Source: Chlorobium sp. (GTDB taxonomy: Bacteria; Bacteroidota; Chlorobiia; Chlorobiales; Chlorobiaceae). Taken from it: a stretch of 64,000 bases of DNA. This document shows, one piece after another, positions 35,724-44,895 of this stretch. The first letter of the stretch is position 1. Each line of letters starts with the position of its first letter. A program made the position numbers and the translations under genes. The stretch is from NCBI GenBank assembly GCA_005862285.1, contig SZXW01000010.1, forward strand, positions 496,001 through 560,000. Reading direction: 5' to 3'. Below the pieces are notes generated by a model. The model did no database searches. It was given only the letters and a program-made list of their open reading frames with translations, and was not told the origin of the DNA.

Positions 35724-36584
35724 ATGCTGAAAGCGAAACTGCGTATTGCCCAGATCGACTGCACACTTGCCAACTTCGGCGAGAACCTTGAACAGCACTG
35801 CATTCTTGCCGAAGATGCCATACGGGACGGCGCCGATGCCATCGTTTTCCCTGAACTGTCCCTCTCAGGCTACAACGTCCAGGATGCCGCGCAGGATATC
35901 GCCATGCATATCGATGATGCCCGGTTAAATACGCTTCGCGAACTGAGCGGAAAAATCACCATCATCTGCGGCGGTATCGAACTGAGCGAGGATTACGGTG
36001 TTTACAACTCGGCTTTCATGTTCGAAGACGGTGCAGGAAAAAGCATCCACCGCAAAATCTATCTGCCAACCTACGGCATGTTCGAGGAACTGAGATATTT
36101 TTCTGCCGGACAGCATATCAAGGCGTTGAACTCGAGAAGGCTCGGCAGGATCGGAGTAGCTATCTGCGAAGATTTCTGGCATGTCTCGGTACCCTATCTT
36201 CTGGCACATCAGGGCGCTCAGCTGCTTTTCGTGCTCATGTCAAGCCCGCTCAGGCTTTCGCCGGGCAGCGGTACACCGGCTATCGTCACCCAGTGGCAGA
36301 CCATCGCATCGACTTACGCATTCCTGTTCAGCAGTTATGTGGCCTGTGTAAACCGTGTCGGTAACGAGGACAGTTTCACCTACTGGGGAAATTCATCGCT
36401 TACAGGACCTGAAGGGAACGTAGTCTGTGCCGCCCCGCTGTTCGAAAAGCATGTCATGGACACGCTGATCGATTTTGCCGATATCAAACGGTCACGTCTG
36501 CAATCTTCGCATTTTCTCGATGAGGATCTCAGGCTGATAAGTGCTGAACTGAACGATATCACTGGCCGATACAGGCGTCAATAA
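35724..36584 (+). CDS. Carbon-nitrogen hydrolase (nitrilase superfamily, NAD synthetase glutaminase-like)
   Basis: The 286 aa amidase has the Glu-Lys-Cys triad: Glu in IVFPELSLSGYNVQDAAQDI near residue 44, Lys in SIHRKIYLPTYGMF near residue 113 and Cys in VAICEDFWHVSVPYL near residue 148. The pattern PELSLSGYNVQD recalls the N-terminal glutaminase half of glutamine-dependent NAD synthetase, but the synthetase half is absent, so it acts alone or with a separate ammonia-dependent NadE. It directly follows the purine permease gene (6-bp gap). Confidence 0.83.
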   Translation: MLKAKLRIAQIDCTLANFGENLEQHCILAEDAIRDGADAIVFPELSLSGYNVQDAAQDIAMHIDDARLNTLRELSGKITIICGGIELSEDYGVYNSAFMFEDGAGKSIHRKIYLPTYGMFEELRYFSAGQHIKALNSRRLGRIGVAICEDFWHVSVPYLLAHQGAQLLFVLMSSPLRLSPGSGTPAIVTQWQTIASTYAFLFSSYVACVNRVGNEDSFTYWGNSSLTGPEGNVVCAAPLFEKHVMDTLIDFADIKRSRLQSSHFLDEDLRLISAELNDITGRYRRQ

Positions 36585-36695
36585 GTTTTAAAACAGCTGT
36601 AAACCCGGCAGGAAAAGCCGGAAACACTTTGTGTCAGTAAACCTGCACAAGCAGGGAAAATCTACGATAACCCAACACAATCCGGGAGGTCTGGA

Positions 36696-37919
36696 ATGAA
36701 AAAGAGTGCAGCGAAAAAATCATGGACGGTAATGGTGTACATGGCAGGCGACAACAACCTCGATCCCGAAGGTTCTCTGGATCTGCGTGAAATGAAAAAG
36801 GTGGGATCGACCGACGATCTCAATATCATTGCGCAGTTCGACCGGGCCGCCGGACATGTCGCGAGGAGATACTATGTGCGCAAGGGAGGAATCGTGACGG
36901 GCGACGCAGTCGCCTCTCTCGGCGCTGTCAACACCGGAGACCCGGCAAGCCTTCTTGATTTCATCCAGTGGGGCATCGAAAACTATCCTGCGGAAAGGTA
37001 TCTGCTGGTGCTCTGGAACCATGGACAGGGATGGGATGATACGGATATCTATGCCGATGAGCGCTATCGCAGCCTGCGGCGCCTTGCCAGCAGGCCGACC
37101 CGGCACTCGTTTTTCAGGTCACCTCAGCGGAAGATACTGCAGAAAGCGATCAACAATCAGGAATACCGTGCAATTCTGCTCGACGACAACGCCAAGGACT
37201 TTCTCGACAACCAGGAGATGAAGAAAGTGCTTGCCGATACTGCGAAAAAACTTGGACGAAAGCTTGACATCCTCGGTATGGATGCCTGCCTCATGAGCAT
37301 GGCCGAGGTCGGGTACCAGATTTCCGACAGCACGGAATATACCGTCGGATCGGAGCAGACGGAACCGGGAAACGGCTGGCCGTACAATACCATTCTTGCC
37401 GCTCTTGCGAAAAATCCGGGAATGAGCCCGAAAGACCTCAGCAATCTGATCGTGGACAAATATATCGCTTCGTACCCCGACAAGGAAGCGGTAACCATGT
37501 CGTCCTGCGATCTTTCAAAAGCGGGGTCTCTCGCCAATGCCGTTGCCGGACTTGCTTCAGACCTCAGTTCGAACCTCGGCGATGTCACTCTCCAGCAGGC
37601 AATACAGAGCGTTCGCAACAAGGTTCAATCCTATGATGTGACAGACAATATAGACCTGGTCGATTTCTGCTCGCTGCTTGCGAAAAGCGGTGTCAACGAA
37701 ACCATAAAGAAAGCCTGCCAGAATGTGATCACCGAAGTGCAGAACGGTTATGTCCTGAAACAGGGTTTCAGGAACAAATCCATGAAAAACTCCAACGGCG
37801 TGGCGATCTATTTTCCACTGACTACCGTATCGCCCTTGTACCCGAAGCTTGAATTCAGCAAAAAAACCGGCTGGGACTCATTCCTCGCCGATTACAATAA
37901 GGCCATCAGGAGCCGATGA
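36696..37919 (+). CDS. C11 (clostripain-like) cysteine peptidase
   Basis: The 407 aa protein begins KKSWTVMVYMAGDNNLDPEG, a usual head for peptidase family C11. The catalytic His is in LLVLWNHGQGWDDTD near residue 110 and the catalytic Cys in DILGMDACLMSMAEVGYQI near residue 197. There is no N-terminal signal peptide, so the location is unclear (cytoplasmic, or exported by a non-classical route). Clostripain-type enzymes cut after Arg or Lys and often autoprocess. A GGGAGG stands 6-11 bases before the ATG. Confidence 0.87.
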   Translation: MKKSAAKKSWTVMVYMAGDNNLDPEGSLDLREMKKVGSTDDLNIIAQFDRAAGHVARRYYVRKGGIVTGDAVASLGAVNTGDPASLLDFIQWGIENYPAERYLLVLWNHGQGWDDTDIYADERYRSLRRLASRPTRHSFFRSPQRKILQKAINNQEYRAILLDDNAKDFLDNQEMKKVLADTAKKLGRKLDILGMDACLMSMAEVGYQISDSTEYTVGSEQTEPGNGWPYNTILAALAKNPGMSPKDLSNLIVDKYIASYPDKEAVTMSSCDLSKAGSLANAVAGLASDLSSNLGDVTLQQAIQSVRNKVQSYDVTDNIDLVDFCSLLAKSGVNETIKKACQNVITEVQNGYVLKQGFRNKSMKNSNGVAIYFPLTTVSPLYPKLEFSKKTGWDSFLADYNKAIRSR

Positions 37920-37967
37920 ATTTTCAATTTCAGCAAATTATTACAACAGTTCACCGGGAGCAGAGAT

Positions 37968-38366
37968 ATGATAAAGAAATATGGTTTCGGCAAAGCCGTT
38001 TCGTTGCCTTTTGCCGCAGCTTACGAACAACTCACCAAGACCCTGCAGGATGAAGGATTCGGCATCGTCATGGAAATCAATGTCTCCGAAACATTGAAAA
38101 ACAAGATCAACCATGATATGCCGCCATACCGCATTCTTGGCGCATGCAAGCCGCCGTTCGCCAAACGTGCGATCGAAGCCGATCCTTCGATAGGAATTCT
38201 GCTGCCATGCAATATCGTGATCAGGGAGGATGCCGAGGGAGTAGTTCATATCGAGTTCATGGATACAACGGCCATTCTTCCGCTCGCTGAAAATGAGGAA
38301 ATCGACGGGATAGCAGATGAAATCCGCGTGAAACTGGAACGGGTCATGGAGGCTCTAACACAATAA
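37968..38366 (+). CDS. DUF302 domain protein
   Basis: The 132 aa protein is a single DUF302 domain: an alpha/beta fold with EQLTKTLQDEGFGIVMEIN at about residues 26-44, PYRILGACKPPFAKRAIEAD near 61 and IGILLPCNIVIREDAEG near 85. The function is not established; several members are linked to oxidative or sulfur-compound stress. It lies 48 bp downstream of the C11 peptidase gene on the same strand. Confidence 0.85.
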   Translation: MIKKYGFGKAVSLPFAAAYEQLTKTLQDEGFGIVMEINVSETLKNKINHDMPPYRILGACKPPFAKRAIEADPSIGILLPCNIVIREDAEGVVHIEFMDTTAILPLAENEEIDGIADEIRVKLERVMEALTQ

Positions 38367-38455
38367 ATTAGTGCCTGCCGGGATTACCGGTGTTCCCGTC
38401 AAATCCGGAACGTATACCTTTCACTACCGAAAAACTGAAAAAAGCAAAACGCTCT

Positions 38456-38487
38456 CCCGCCTGCATTCAACTATGCCTGCAGGCGGG
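38456..38487 (-). terminator. Intrinsic terminator of ispE
   Basis: A perfect 10-bp stem (CCCGCCTGCA 38456-38465 with TGCAGGCGGG 38478-38487) lies 31 bp beyond the ispE stop. In the minus-strand direction it is followed by a T-rich tract (GCGTTTTGCTTTTTTC), the classical arrangement. Confidence 0.75.
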
Positions 38488-38517
38488 GACAAGCATGTCA
38501 CTTCCTGCGCGTACCGT

Positions 38518-39393
38518 TCATTCCTGATCCATGGAGAAGCCTTTCGGGGTGTGGCTTGTACGGCACCTGGACGAAAAGCACTTCATGGCTTCGAGCGCAT
38601 CCGACTCCTGTTCGAAAAGGCCGAATACCGCGGACCCGCTGCCGGAAAGAGAAGCAAAAACGCTTCCGGATTCGAGCAACGCGGTTTTTACCTCCCGGAC
38701 GGCCGGAAAATGATCGAAGACCGCAGCTTCGAAGTCGTTTTCAAATGCCGGAAAATTCTCCTTTTTCCCGTCAAGGCACAGCTCGCGCAGAAGCGACCTG
38801 AGATCGGGAACCTGACGGTCGAACCGCCTGTAGAAATTCCTGTATGCCCAGACCGTTGCGATATGTTCTTCGGGAAAAACCGTAACGATGTGATACGGCA
38901 GGGTGAAACCGAGATCTTCAAGCTCATCCCCGATTCCCTTTGCAAATGCAAGCGATTTCATTTCAAGAAAATACGGCACATCTGCCCCCAGGGAAACCGC
39001 CAGGGCATGCAGTTCGGCCGGAGAGGTGTCGATCTGCCACAGCCTGTTCAGCACACGAAGGACGGTTGCGGCATCGCTGCTTCCTCCTCCGAGCCCGGCT
39101 CCGAAAGGCACCTGCTTATTAAGGCGTATGGCAACTCCTTTCGTGGTACCGGAAAATGTTTTCAGGGATTTCGCCGCCCTGATGCACAGGTTGCTGTCGT
39201 CAACAGGCAGCGAAACGTTTGTACAGCTCATCGAAATGTCATCCGAATCGGAAAATTCCAGCACATCGTACCAGTTGATCGGAGCAAAAACGGTCTCGAG
39301 GGTATGATAACCATCCTCTCGCTTCCCGGTGATGAGAAGCCCGAGGTTGATTTTCGCGAAAGCTTTTACGGATAGTGGAAGCATGGAATGCAA
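38518..39393 (-). CDS. ispE: 4-diphosphocytidyl-2-C-methyl-D-erythritol kinase
   Basis: The 291 aa GHMP-family kinase phosphorylates CDP-ME in the MEP isoprenoid pathway, which in a green sulfur bacterium feeds carotenoids, quinones and the tail alcohol of bacteriochlorophyll. Signs are AFAKINLGLLITGKREDGYH at about residues 11-30 and the ATP-binding loop VPFGAGLGGGSSDAATVLRV near residues 92-110, with SGSGSAVFGLFE near 250 as the third motif. The start MHSMLPLSVKAFAK has a second ATG three codons on; both are possible. The gene diverges from the SPOR protein gene. Confidence 0.94.
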   Translation of the reverse strand: MHSMLPLSVKAFAKINLGLLITGKREDGYHTLETVFAPINWYDVLEFSDSDDISMSCTNVSLPVDDSNLCIRAAKSLKTFSGTTKGVAIRLNKQVPFGAGLGGGSSDAATVLRVLNRLWQIDTSPAELHALAVSLGADVPYFLEMKSLAFAKGIGDELEDLGFTLPYHIVTVFPEEHIATVWAYRNFYRRFDRQVPDLRSLLRELCLDGKKENFPAFENDFEAAVFDHFPAVREVKTALLESGSVFASLSGSGSAVFGLFEQESDALEAMKCFSSRCRTSHTPKGFSMDQE

Positions 39394-39474
39394 TTGATTT
39401 TATAGAGAAATATTTGGCATATTGAAAGATGAACAGCCGCATGGAAACACCTTGAAAGAAATAACCGCACTTCG

Positions 39475-40197
39475 ATGCTTTCACATCAGACGCGCTCGAT
39501 CCTTCTCAATATCACTGCTATCCTCGGCATGGTGATTTCTGTTTCACTTGCAGGCACATCACCTGTCAAAGCCGCCAGTGAAATCTCCAATGCTCCGTTC
39601 ATCCTGAAATGTGTCGATGAAGATAAAGTTTATTTATTAGAAAATATCCGGCAAAAAGTCACCCGGCCGGCGGAAAAAACAATTATCGAGGCACTTCTTT
39701 CGGAAGACGGTCCGAAAGCGGTGGCTCTTTTTAAAAAGCAGTTGAAAGATTATCCCGACCCGGAACTTGACCGCATCAGTACATCAAGGATAACGGCTTA
39801 CAATCGTGTTCTGAACAGCAGCGTTCCACCGCCGCAGGTTCCCGGTTCAGTCCAGAACACTTCCGGAAATGCCAATGTGAAATCCCCTTCGAGACGGGAC
39901 ACGATAACTCAGAAGGTTGCAAACCGCACGCAAACAGTTGACCAACCCGCAGCAAATACGAGAAAAGAAAACGAGACGAAAAAAAACGGCGCGTTCACCT
40001 TGCAGTTCGGCAGCTTCGGTAGTGCTAAAAATGCCGAAACGCTTGCAAAAAAAATATCATTTTATGAAAAAGCTGAAATTGTCCAGCAGGGCACAGTTTA
40101 TAAAGTCCGTCTCTCAAACTCCTTCACTTCGAGCGAAGAGGCTGCCGACGGTGCACGAAAGCTGCCATTCCAGGCTATTGTCGTTCCGGTCAGGTAA
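39475..40197 (+). CDS. Exported SPOR-domain protein
   Basis: The 240 aa product has a signal peptide (residues 1-33, ending VKAAS) and a low-complexity Pro/Asn/Thr-rich middle (about 118-172) leading to a C-terminal SPOR domain (about 175-240), with FTLQFGSFGSAKNAETLAKK and TVYKVRLSNSFTSSEEAADG. SPOR domains bind peptidoglycan strands stripped of stem peptides, often at the division site. It lies 36 bp upstream of a sigma-54 activator gene in the same direction, with which it may be co-transcribed. Confidence 0.83.
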   Translation: MLSHQTRSILLNITAILGMVISVSLAGTSPVKAASEISNAPFILKCVDEDKVYLLENIRQKVTRPAEKTIIEALLSEDGPKAVALFKKQLKDYPDPELDRISTSRITAYNRVLNSSVPPPQVPGSVQNTSGNANVKSPSRRDTITQKVANRTQTVDQPAANTRKENETKKNGAFTLQFGSFGSAKNAETLAKKISFYEKAEIVQQGTVYKVRLSNSFTSSEEAADGARKLPFQAIVVPVR

Positions 40198-40233
40198 ACA
40201 TCCCGTTCGGTGCAGAGAAAAGCAGGAACGTTT

Positions 40234-41385
40234 ATGAGACGAAATGTCGCAATTATAGGCCAGTCACCGCTGATCACACAGCTCAAGCAGCTTGCCCTCC
40301 AGGTCGCCGAAACCGATATCCCGGTCCTTATCATCGGAGAAACGGGGTCCGGCAAGGAAGTCCTCGCCCGTTTCATCCACGCTCACAGCAAAAGGGCCGA
40401 CAAGAGCTTCATACCTGTCAATTGCGGAGCCATACCGTCAGGAATTCTCGAGTCTGAACTTTTCGGCCATGAAAAAGGTGCATTTACCGGTGCAGTACAA
40501 AGCCGGAAAGGATATTTCGAAAGCGCCGACAGGGGAACGATCTTCCTCGACGAGATCGGTGAAATGCCTCTCGAAACCCAGGTAAAATTTCTAAGGGTTA
40601 TTGAAACCGGAGAATTCCAGCGGGTAGGATCATCTGAAACGGTCTATTCCGATGCACGGATCATTGCCGCAACAAACAAGAATATGTACCAGGCCGTTGC
40701 GGAAAAAAATTTCAGGGAGGACCTGTTCTACCGTCTGCGAAGCGTCGAACTGCAGTTGCCGCCGCTCAGGGAAAGAGGGCGGGATATTCTTCTGCTCGCC
40801 GAAAATTTCGTCCATGAGTCGGAACACAAGCACGGCATCGTGTTTGAAGGGTTCAGCCCGGAAGCAACCGAGATACTGATGCGGTATCCGTGGCCGGGAA
40901 ACGTCCGGGAACTGAAAAATCTCATCGAGTCGCTGCTTGTACTGGAAAAGGGAAATTATATCACACCCGTGATCCTCGAAAAACATCTCGTACAGCGAAA
41001 CAGGTATAAAAGCCTGGTCCATGATCCGTCAAAATCGGAAAAGCATGAAATGCATGTGATTTACAGCAATATCCTGCAGCTTCGGCAGGAAGTGGGCGAA
41101 ATCCGCCAGATGCTCCAGCACCTTCTGCATGCACGGTCACAGCCGCCTCTCCTTCTGCCCGAATCTTCAGAATTATCGTATTCCCGGAGAGAACCTGTCG
41201 AACCCGTGCAGTCCGGAAGTGTTCCTAAAAAGGAAAGCGCAGTCATGCACACCCTTGACGATGTGGAAAAGAAAACGATTTCCGAAGCTCTCGAATCGTG
41301 TCAGGGCAACAAAAGAAAAGCCGCGCGGCTCCTTGGCATAACGGAAAGAACGCTCTACAGGAAAATCAAGGCCTACGGATTGTAG
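40234..41385 (+). CDS. Sigma-54-dependent transcriptional activator without receiver domain
   Basis: The 383 aa AAA+ protein is of the NtrC/PspF class. The central ATPase has Walker A IIGETGSGKEVLAR near residue 39, the sigma-54 contact loop with GAFTGA near residue 88, Walker B GTIFLDEIGEMP near residue 107 and WPGNVRELKNLIESL near 221. The C-terminus is a Fis-type helix-turn-helix (SEALESCQGNKRKAARLLGI, then TERTLYRKIKAYG). It lacks the N-terminal receiver or sensor domain, so activity is probably controlled by a partner protein or by expression. ATG at 40234, with AGGA 6 bases before it, is preferred to GTG at 40210. Confidence 0.9.
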   Translation: MRRNVAIIGQSPLITQLKQLALQVAETDIPVLIIGETGSGKEVLARFIHAHSKRADKSFIPVNCGAIPSGILESELFGHEKGAFTGAVQSRKGYFESADRGTIFLDEIGEMPLETQVKFLRVIETGEFQRVGSSETVYSDARIIAATNKNMYQAVAEKNFREDLFYRLRSVELQLPPLRERGRDILLLAENFVHESEHKHGIVFEGFSPEATEILMRYPWPGNVRELKNLIESLLVLEKGNYITPVILEKHLVQRNRYKSLVHDPSKSEKHEMHVIYSNILQLRQEVGEIRQMLQHLLHARSQPPLLLPESSELSYSRREPVEPVQSGSVPKKESAVMHTLDDVEKKTISEALESCQGNKRKAARLLGITERTLYRKIKAYGL

Positions 41386-41394
41386 CGTTTGCCA

Positions 41395-43014
41395 TCATGC
41401 TTTTCTGAAACGGCCGGTCAAGGCTGCAGCAAGAAGAACCAGGCAAATCACAACAAGAATTTTCGGAAAGAGATCCGGATGAAGCGTATAAAAGCTCATA
41501 CGGCTCTCGAGGGGAACCTCTGCAGTGAGGGTGCCTTCCTGCCACCAGGGCATTGCGGAAATCGTCCGCCCGAATTTGTCGATGAACTCCGTAAGGCCGG
41601 TATTGGCACACCGTGCAAGTGCCCTCCGGTTTTCAATACAGCGCATCCGTCCTATCGCAAGGTGCTGATAAGGGCCGTAAGATTTGGAATACCAGCCATC
41701 GTTTGTAACAAGTGTAAGGAACCGGGCGCCTTTCAGGACAAATTCCGAAACAAGACCGGGAAATATGGATTCATAGCAAATGACATCCGCTGTGAGCACC
41801 TTCCCGTAGCGCAGCGACTCAAGCTGCATGATCGTGGTATCGGTCCCTTTCCCCCAGCTTTTCAGGCCTGCAAGGGAAAAATTGAGCTTTTCAAGCCAGG
41901 GAATATACTCCACATAGGGAACACGTTCCGCGAAAGGCACAAGGCGCATCTTGTGGTATACCTGGGGGGCATCCCTGCCGGGCAGAAGCAGCATCGACGC
42001 GTTGAATGTCTCGAAGGAACCGTTTCTCAAACCGCCCGCAGCAACCGGATTGTCAGGGTCGCGGTGACTTCCGGACGGATAATAGACCACATCCGAAAAA
42101 CCCGAAAGCAGGGCTGTATCCCATTTCCTCAACGAGCCATGCAAAGAGTTCAGGTCATTTTCATAGGTGGAATCGAGAATATAGAACGGTATGGCGGTTT
42201 CAGGCCAGATCACCAGTTCAGGGCGGTTTTCGCGAACAGCCCTGTCGGTTATCCGGTAATACCGCTCCATGATATCGGTGCTGTTATACCTCTCCCATTT
42301 CTTGTACGGATCGATATTCGGCTGGACCAGGGTTACCCTCAGATGCCTCTCCTCGCCCGATGCGACCGCCTCTGTTTGAAAAACAATCGACGCATAGAGC
42401 AGAGGAAGAACAACCATGACGGCCATGGCGGCAAGACAGCGCACCGTCTCCTTCCTCTGGCCGGTCAGGGCAAGAACGGCAAGAACATTGAAGGAAAGCA
42501 GCCAGAAACTGATACCCCATACACCGGTTATATCGGCATACTGGACCATGAAATTGAGGTTTGCCTGTGAATTCCCGAGGGTTAACCATCCAAGGGAGAG
42601 GTCCTGCTGCATATAGGCCCACTCCCAGGCAACCCAGAGAAACGGGAGGGAAACAAGTGCAAAACGGTAACCCGCCATTTTCTTGAAGGCAAAAAAAGCA
42701 AGCAGTGGGGTTGTAAGGAACAACGACTGGATGAGGATCGTGAGAATCCCGCCCGGAAGGGTTGCAAGCGATACCCACCAGAGCGAGATGATACAGAAAA
42801 CAAGCATGCAGGGATAAACCCGCCGGAACAGTTCACTTGCTTTTTCGACTGTCCTGAGAGAAATCAGCAGGGGAACGAGCGCGATCCATGCAAGAATCTC
42901 GAGGCGTATGAACGGATAAGTCGGAAATGAAATACCGAGAAGCACACCGCTCAAAAGCGGGCCGTAATGACGCGATCCGTTTCCCATGACTGCAGTCCGC
43001 AAAAAAGAAGTCAT
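41395..43014 (-). CDS. lnt: Apolipoprotein N-acyltransferase
   Basis: The 539 aa inner-membrane enzyme adds the third acyl chain to lipoproteins. The first ~200 residues hold several membrane helices (FPFIRLEILAWIALVPLL type), followed by a nitrilase-like periplasmic domain with Glu in LVIWPETAIPF near residue 268, Lys in VYHKMRLVPFAERVPY near residue 355, and the catalytic Cys in ADVICYESIFPGLVSEFV near residue 410. The ending RFRKA is normal. Of use here because the AT-rich island encodes a lipoprotein, a potential substrate. It diverges from fmoA. Confidence 0.93.
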   Translation of the reverse strand: MTSFLRTAVMGNGSRHYGPLLSGVLLGISFPTYPFIRLEILAWIALVPLLISLRTVEKASELFRRVYPCMLVFCIISLWWVSLATLPGGILTILIQSLFLTTPLLAFFAFKKMAGYRFALVSLPFLWVAWEWAYMQQDLSLGWLTLGNSQANLNFMVQYADITGVWGISFWLLSFNVLAVLALTGQRKETVRCLAAMAVMVVLPLLYASIVFQTEAVASGEERHLRVTLVQPNIDPYKKWERYNSTDIMERYYRITDRAVRENRPELVIWPETAIPFYILDSTYENDLNSLHGSLRKWDTALLSGFSDVVYYPSGSHRDPDNPVAAGGLRNGSFETFNASMLLLPGRDAPQVYHKMRLVPFAERVPYVEYIPWLEKLNFSLAGLKSWGKGTDTTIMQLESLRYGKVLTADVICYESIFPGLVSEFVLKGARFLTLVTNDGWYSKSYGPYQHLAIGRMRCIENRRALARCANTGLTEFIDKFGRTISAMPWWQEGTLTAEVPLESRMSFYTLHPDLFPKILVVICLVLLAAALTGRFRKA

Positions 43015-43254
43015 CTGAACATCAAGAATTTATTCGCCTGAAAAAAAAGAAATAGAAATTATTGAACCTTCACGTCGAAGTGATGCAAGTATACGTTATT
43101 TAAAATGATGTGAACACCGTCAGGAACATATTTTACTTTAATTATTGATTTTTATTCTTTGAATTTGTTTCAAGCTGTTATTTAACAGGAATAACGTGCA
43201 AGGACTTCCTGATAATATCCAATTTCAACGCCACCAGAAAAAGGAGAACTGACT
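43015..43254 (+). promoter_or_regulatory. fmoA upstream region, long AT-rich leader
   Basis: A 240-bp gap between the divergent lnt and fmoA genes, AT-rich over 43070-43190, with AAAGGAG 7 bases before the fmoA ATG as a strong ribosome-binding site. It must hold the fmoA promoter; I could not assign a -10/-35 pair with confidence. Confidence 0.5.
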
Positions 43255-44355
43255 ATGGCTCTTTTCGGCACAAAAGACACCACCACCGCACACTCGGATT
43301 ATGAAATAATCCTTGAGGGCGGCGCGAGCTCATGGGGTAAAATTAAAGGCCGCGCGAAAGTGAACGTGCCTCCGGCCCTGCCCCTTCTGCCCGCAGACTG
43401 CAACGTCAAAATCAATGTAAAACCTCTGGATCCTGCAAAAGGTTTCGTAAGGTTTTCTGCTGTTATTGAGTCAATCGTCGACAGCACAAAAAACAAGCTG
43501 GTTGTGGAAGCTGACATAGCCAATGAAACCAAAGAGAGAAGAATCTGTGTCGGCGAAGGAACGGTTTCCGTCGGCGATTTCTCTCATGCGTTCTCCTTCG
43601 AAGGTTCCGTCGTCAATCTCTTCTACTATCGTTCCGACGCTGTCCGCAGAAACGTTCCTAACCCGATCTATATGCAGGGCCGTCAGTTCCATGACATCAT
43701 CATGAAAGTGCCCCTCGACAACAACGATGTCATCGACACTTGGGAAGGCACCCTGAAAGCCCTTCAGTCAACCGGCTCATTCAATGACTGGATCCGTGAG
43801 TTCTGGTTTATCGGACCTGCCTTCACCGCACTGAACGAAGGCGGTCAGAGAATTTCCAAGATCGAAGTCAACAGCATCGGCACCCAGAGCGGCGACAAAG
43901 GCCCCGTAGGTGTAACAAGATGGCGTTTCTCTCACGGCGGCTCCGGTATCGTGGATTCCATTGCACGCTGGGCAGAACTCTTCCCGTCAGACAAGCTCAA
44001 CAAACCGGCATCGGTCGAAGCTGGTTTCCGTTCCGACTCCCAGGGTATCGAAGTTAAGGTTGACGGCGAATTCCCGGGCGTATCGGTCGATGCAGGCGGC
44101 GGTCTCCGCAGGATCCTGAACCACCCGCTCATTCCGCTGGTACACCACGGCATGGTCGGAAAATTCAACGACTTCACCGTCGATACCCAGCTCAAGATCG
44201 TTCTTCCAAAAGGATACAAGGTCCGCTATGCGGCTCCTCAGTTCCGTTCACAGAACCTCGAGGAATATCGCTGGAGCGGAGGCGCTTATGCACGTTGGGT
44301 CGAGCACGTCTGCAAGGGCGGCACCGGACAGTTCGAAGTCCTTTACGCTCAGTAA
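43255..44355 (+). CDS. fmoA: Fenna-Matthews-Olson bacteriochlorophyll a protein
   Basis: The 366 aa product matches the FMO antenna protein along its whole length, starting ALFGTKDTTTAHSDYEIILE. FMO forms trimers, each subunit enclosing seven or eight bacteriochlorophyll a molecules, and passes excitation from the chlorosome baseplate to the type I reaction centre. Pigment-ligating histidines are visible in GRQFHDIIMKV near 146 and NHPLIPLVHHGMVG near 291-300. Length and motifs are complete, so it is functional. It is the gene that identifies the host as a green sulfur bacterium. It is probably highly expressed: it has a strong ribosome-binding site and a near-perfect terminator. Confidence 0.98.
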   Translation: MALFGTKDTTTAHSDYEIILEGGASSWGKIKGRAKVNVPPALPLLPADCNVKINVKPLDPAKGFVRFSAVIESIVDSTKNKLVVEADIANETKERRICVGEGTVSVGDFSHAFSFEGSVVNLFYYRSDAVRRNVPNPIYMQGRQFHDIIMKVPLDNNDVIDTWEGTLKALQSTGSFNDWIREFWFIGPAFTALNEGGQRISKIEVNSIGTQSGDKGPVGVTRWRFSHGGSGIVDSIARWAELFPSDKLNKPASVEAGFRSDSQGIEVKVDGEFPGVSVDAGGGLRRILNHPLIPLVHHGMVGKFNDFTVDTQLKIVLPKGYKVRYAAPQFRSQNLEEYRWSGGAYARWVEHVCKGGTGQFEVLYAQ

Positions 44356-44375
44356 AAACATCAGTCATTCATCAG

Positions 44376-44414
44376 ACAGAAAAACCGGCAAAAAGCCGGT
44401 TTTTCTGTTTTTTC
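44376..44414. terminator. Intrinsic terminator between fmoA and the MerR gene
   Basis: A perfect 14-bp stem (ACAGAAAAACCGGC 44376-44389 with GCCGGTTTTTCTGT 44395-44408) around a five-A loop, followed by TTTTTT on the + strand. The A-rich 5' side gives a T-rich tail on the other strand too, so it can stop both fmoA and the convergent MerR gene. Confidence 0.9.
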
Positions 44415-44424
44415 TATATACCGT

Positions 44425-44826
44425 TTATCCGAGCAGCTGAAGAATATCTTCTATCTCTTCCTTGATTTCCTGGAGCAGCAGCATTCGCCGTTCATCGACG
44501 ACATCATGCTTTTTCTTCTCCTGGCCTATCTTCTTCTGAAGTTTCAGTATTTCAGTGATCTTATGATCCTCTTCGCTGTCGCGAATGATTCCTTTCACAA
44601 TTTCGCTGGCTTTGCCAAGCTTGTACCCCTTTTCATGGACCAGTTCCTTGATATTGAGTACCATGGCAATATCCCGGTTGGTATACCGCCTGTTCCCTCT
44701 CGTGTCCCTTGCCGGAGCAAGTTCGGTGAAGAAACTTTCCCAGTACCTGAGAAGATATGCAGGAACTCCGGCTATTTTACTGACCTCGCTGATCGTGTAA
44801 TAGTTTTTGCTGGACTCGAATGCCAT
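44425..44826 (-). CDS. MerR-family transcriptional regulator
   Basis: The 133 aa protein has a MerR winged-helix (about residues 8-75): YYTISEVSKIAGVPAYLLRY for the helix-turn-helix and wing, then RRYTNRDIAMVLNIKELVHE. Residues 95-133 are a charged coiled coil (ILKLQKKIGQEKKKHDVVDE) for dimer formation. No metal- or ligand-binding cysteines are present, so the signal is unknown. Homologues with this layout are widespread in Chlorobi and Bacteroidetes. It converges on fmoA; there is no evidence that it regulates fmoA. Confidence 0.87.
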   Translation of the reverse strand: MAFESSKNYYTISEVSKIAGVPAYLLRYWESFFTELAPARDTRGNRRYTNRDIAMVLNIKELVHEKGYKLGKASEIVKGIIRDSEEDHKITEILKLQKKIGQEKKKHDVVDERRMLLLQEIKEEIEDILQLLG

Positions 44827-44895
44827 AACAGGATATAATGGATGAAGTTTTGTTTTCGATATACTTATTAATAAATCTGATCATTTCCTTTCACA

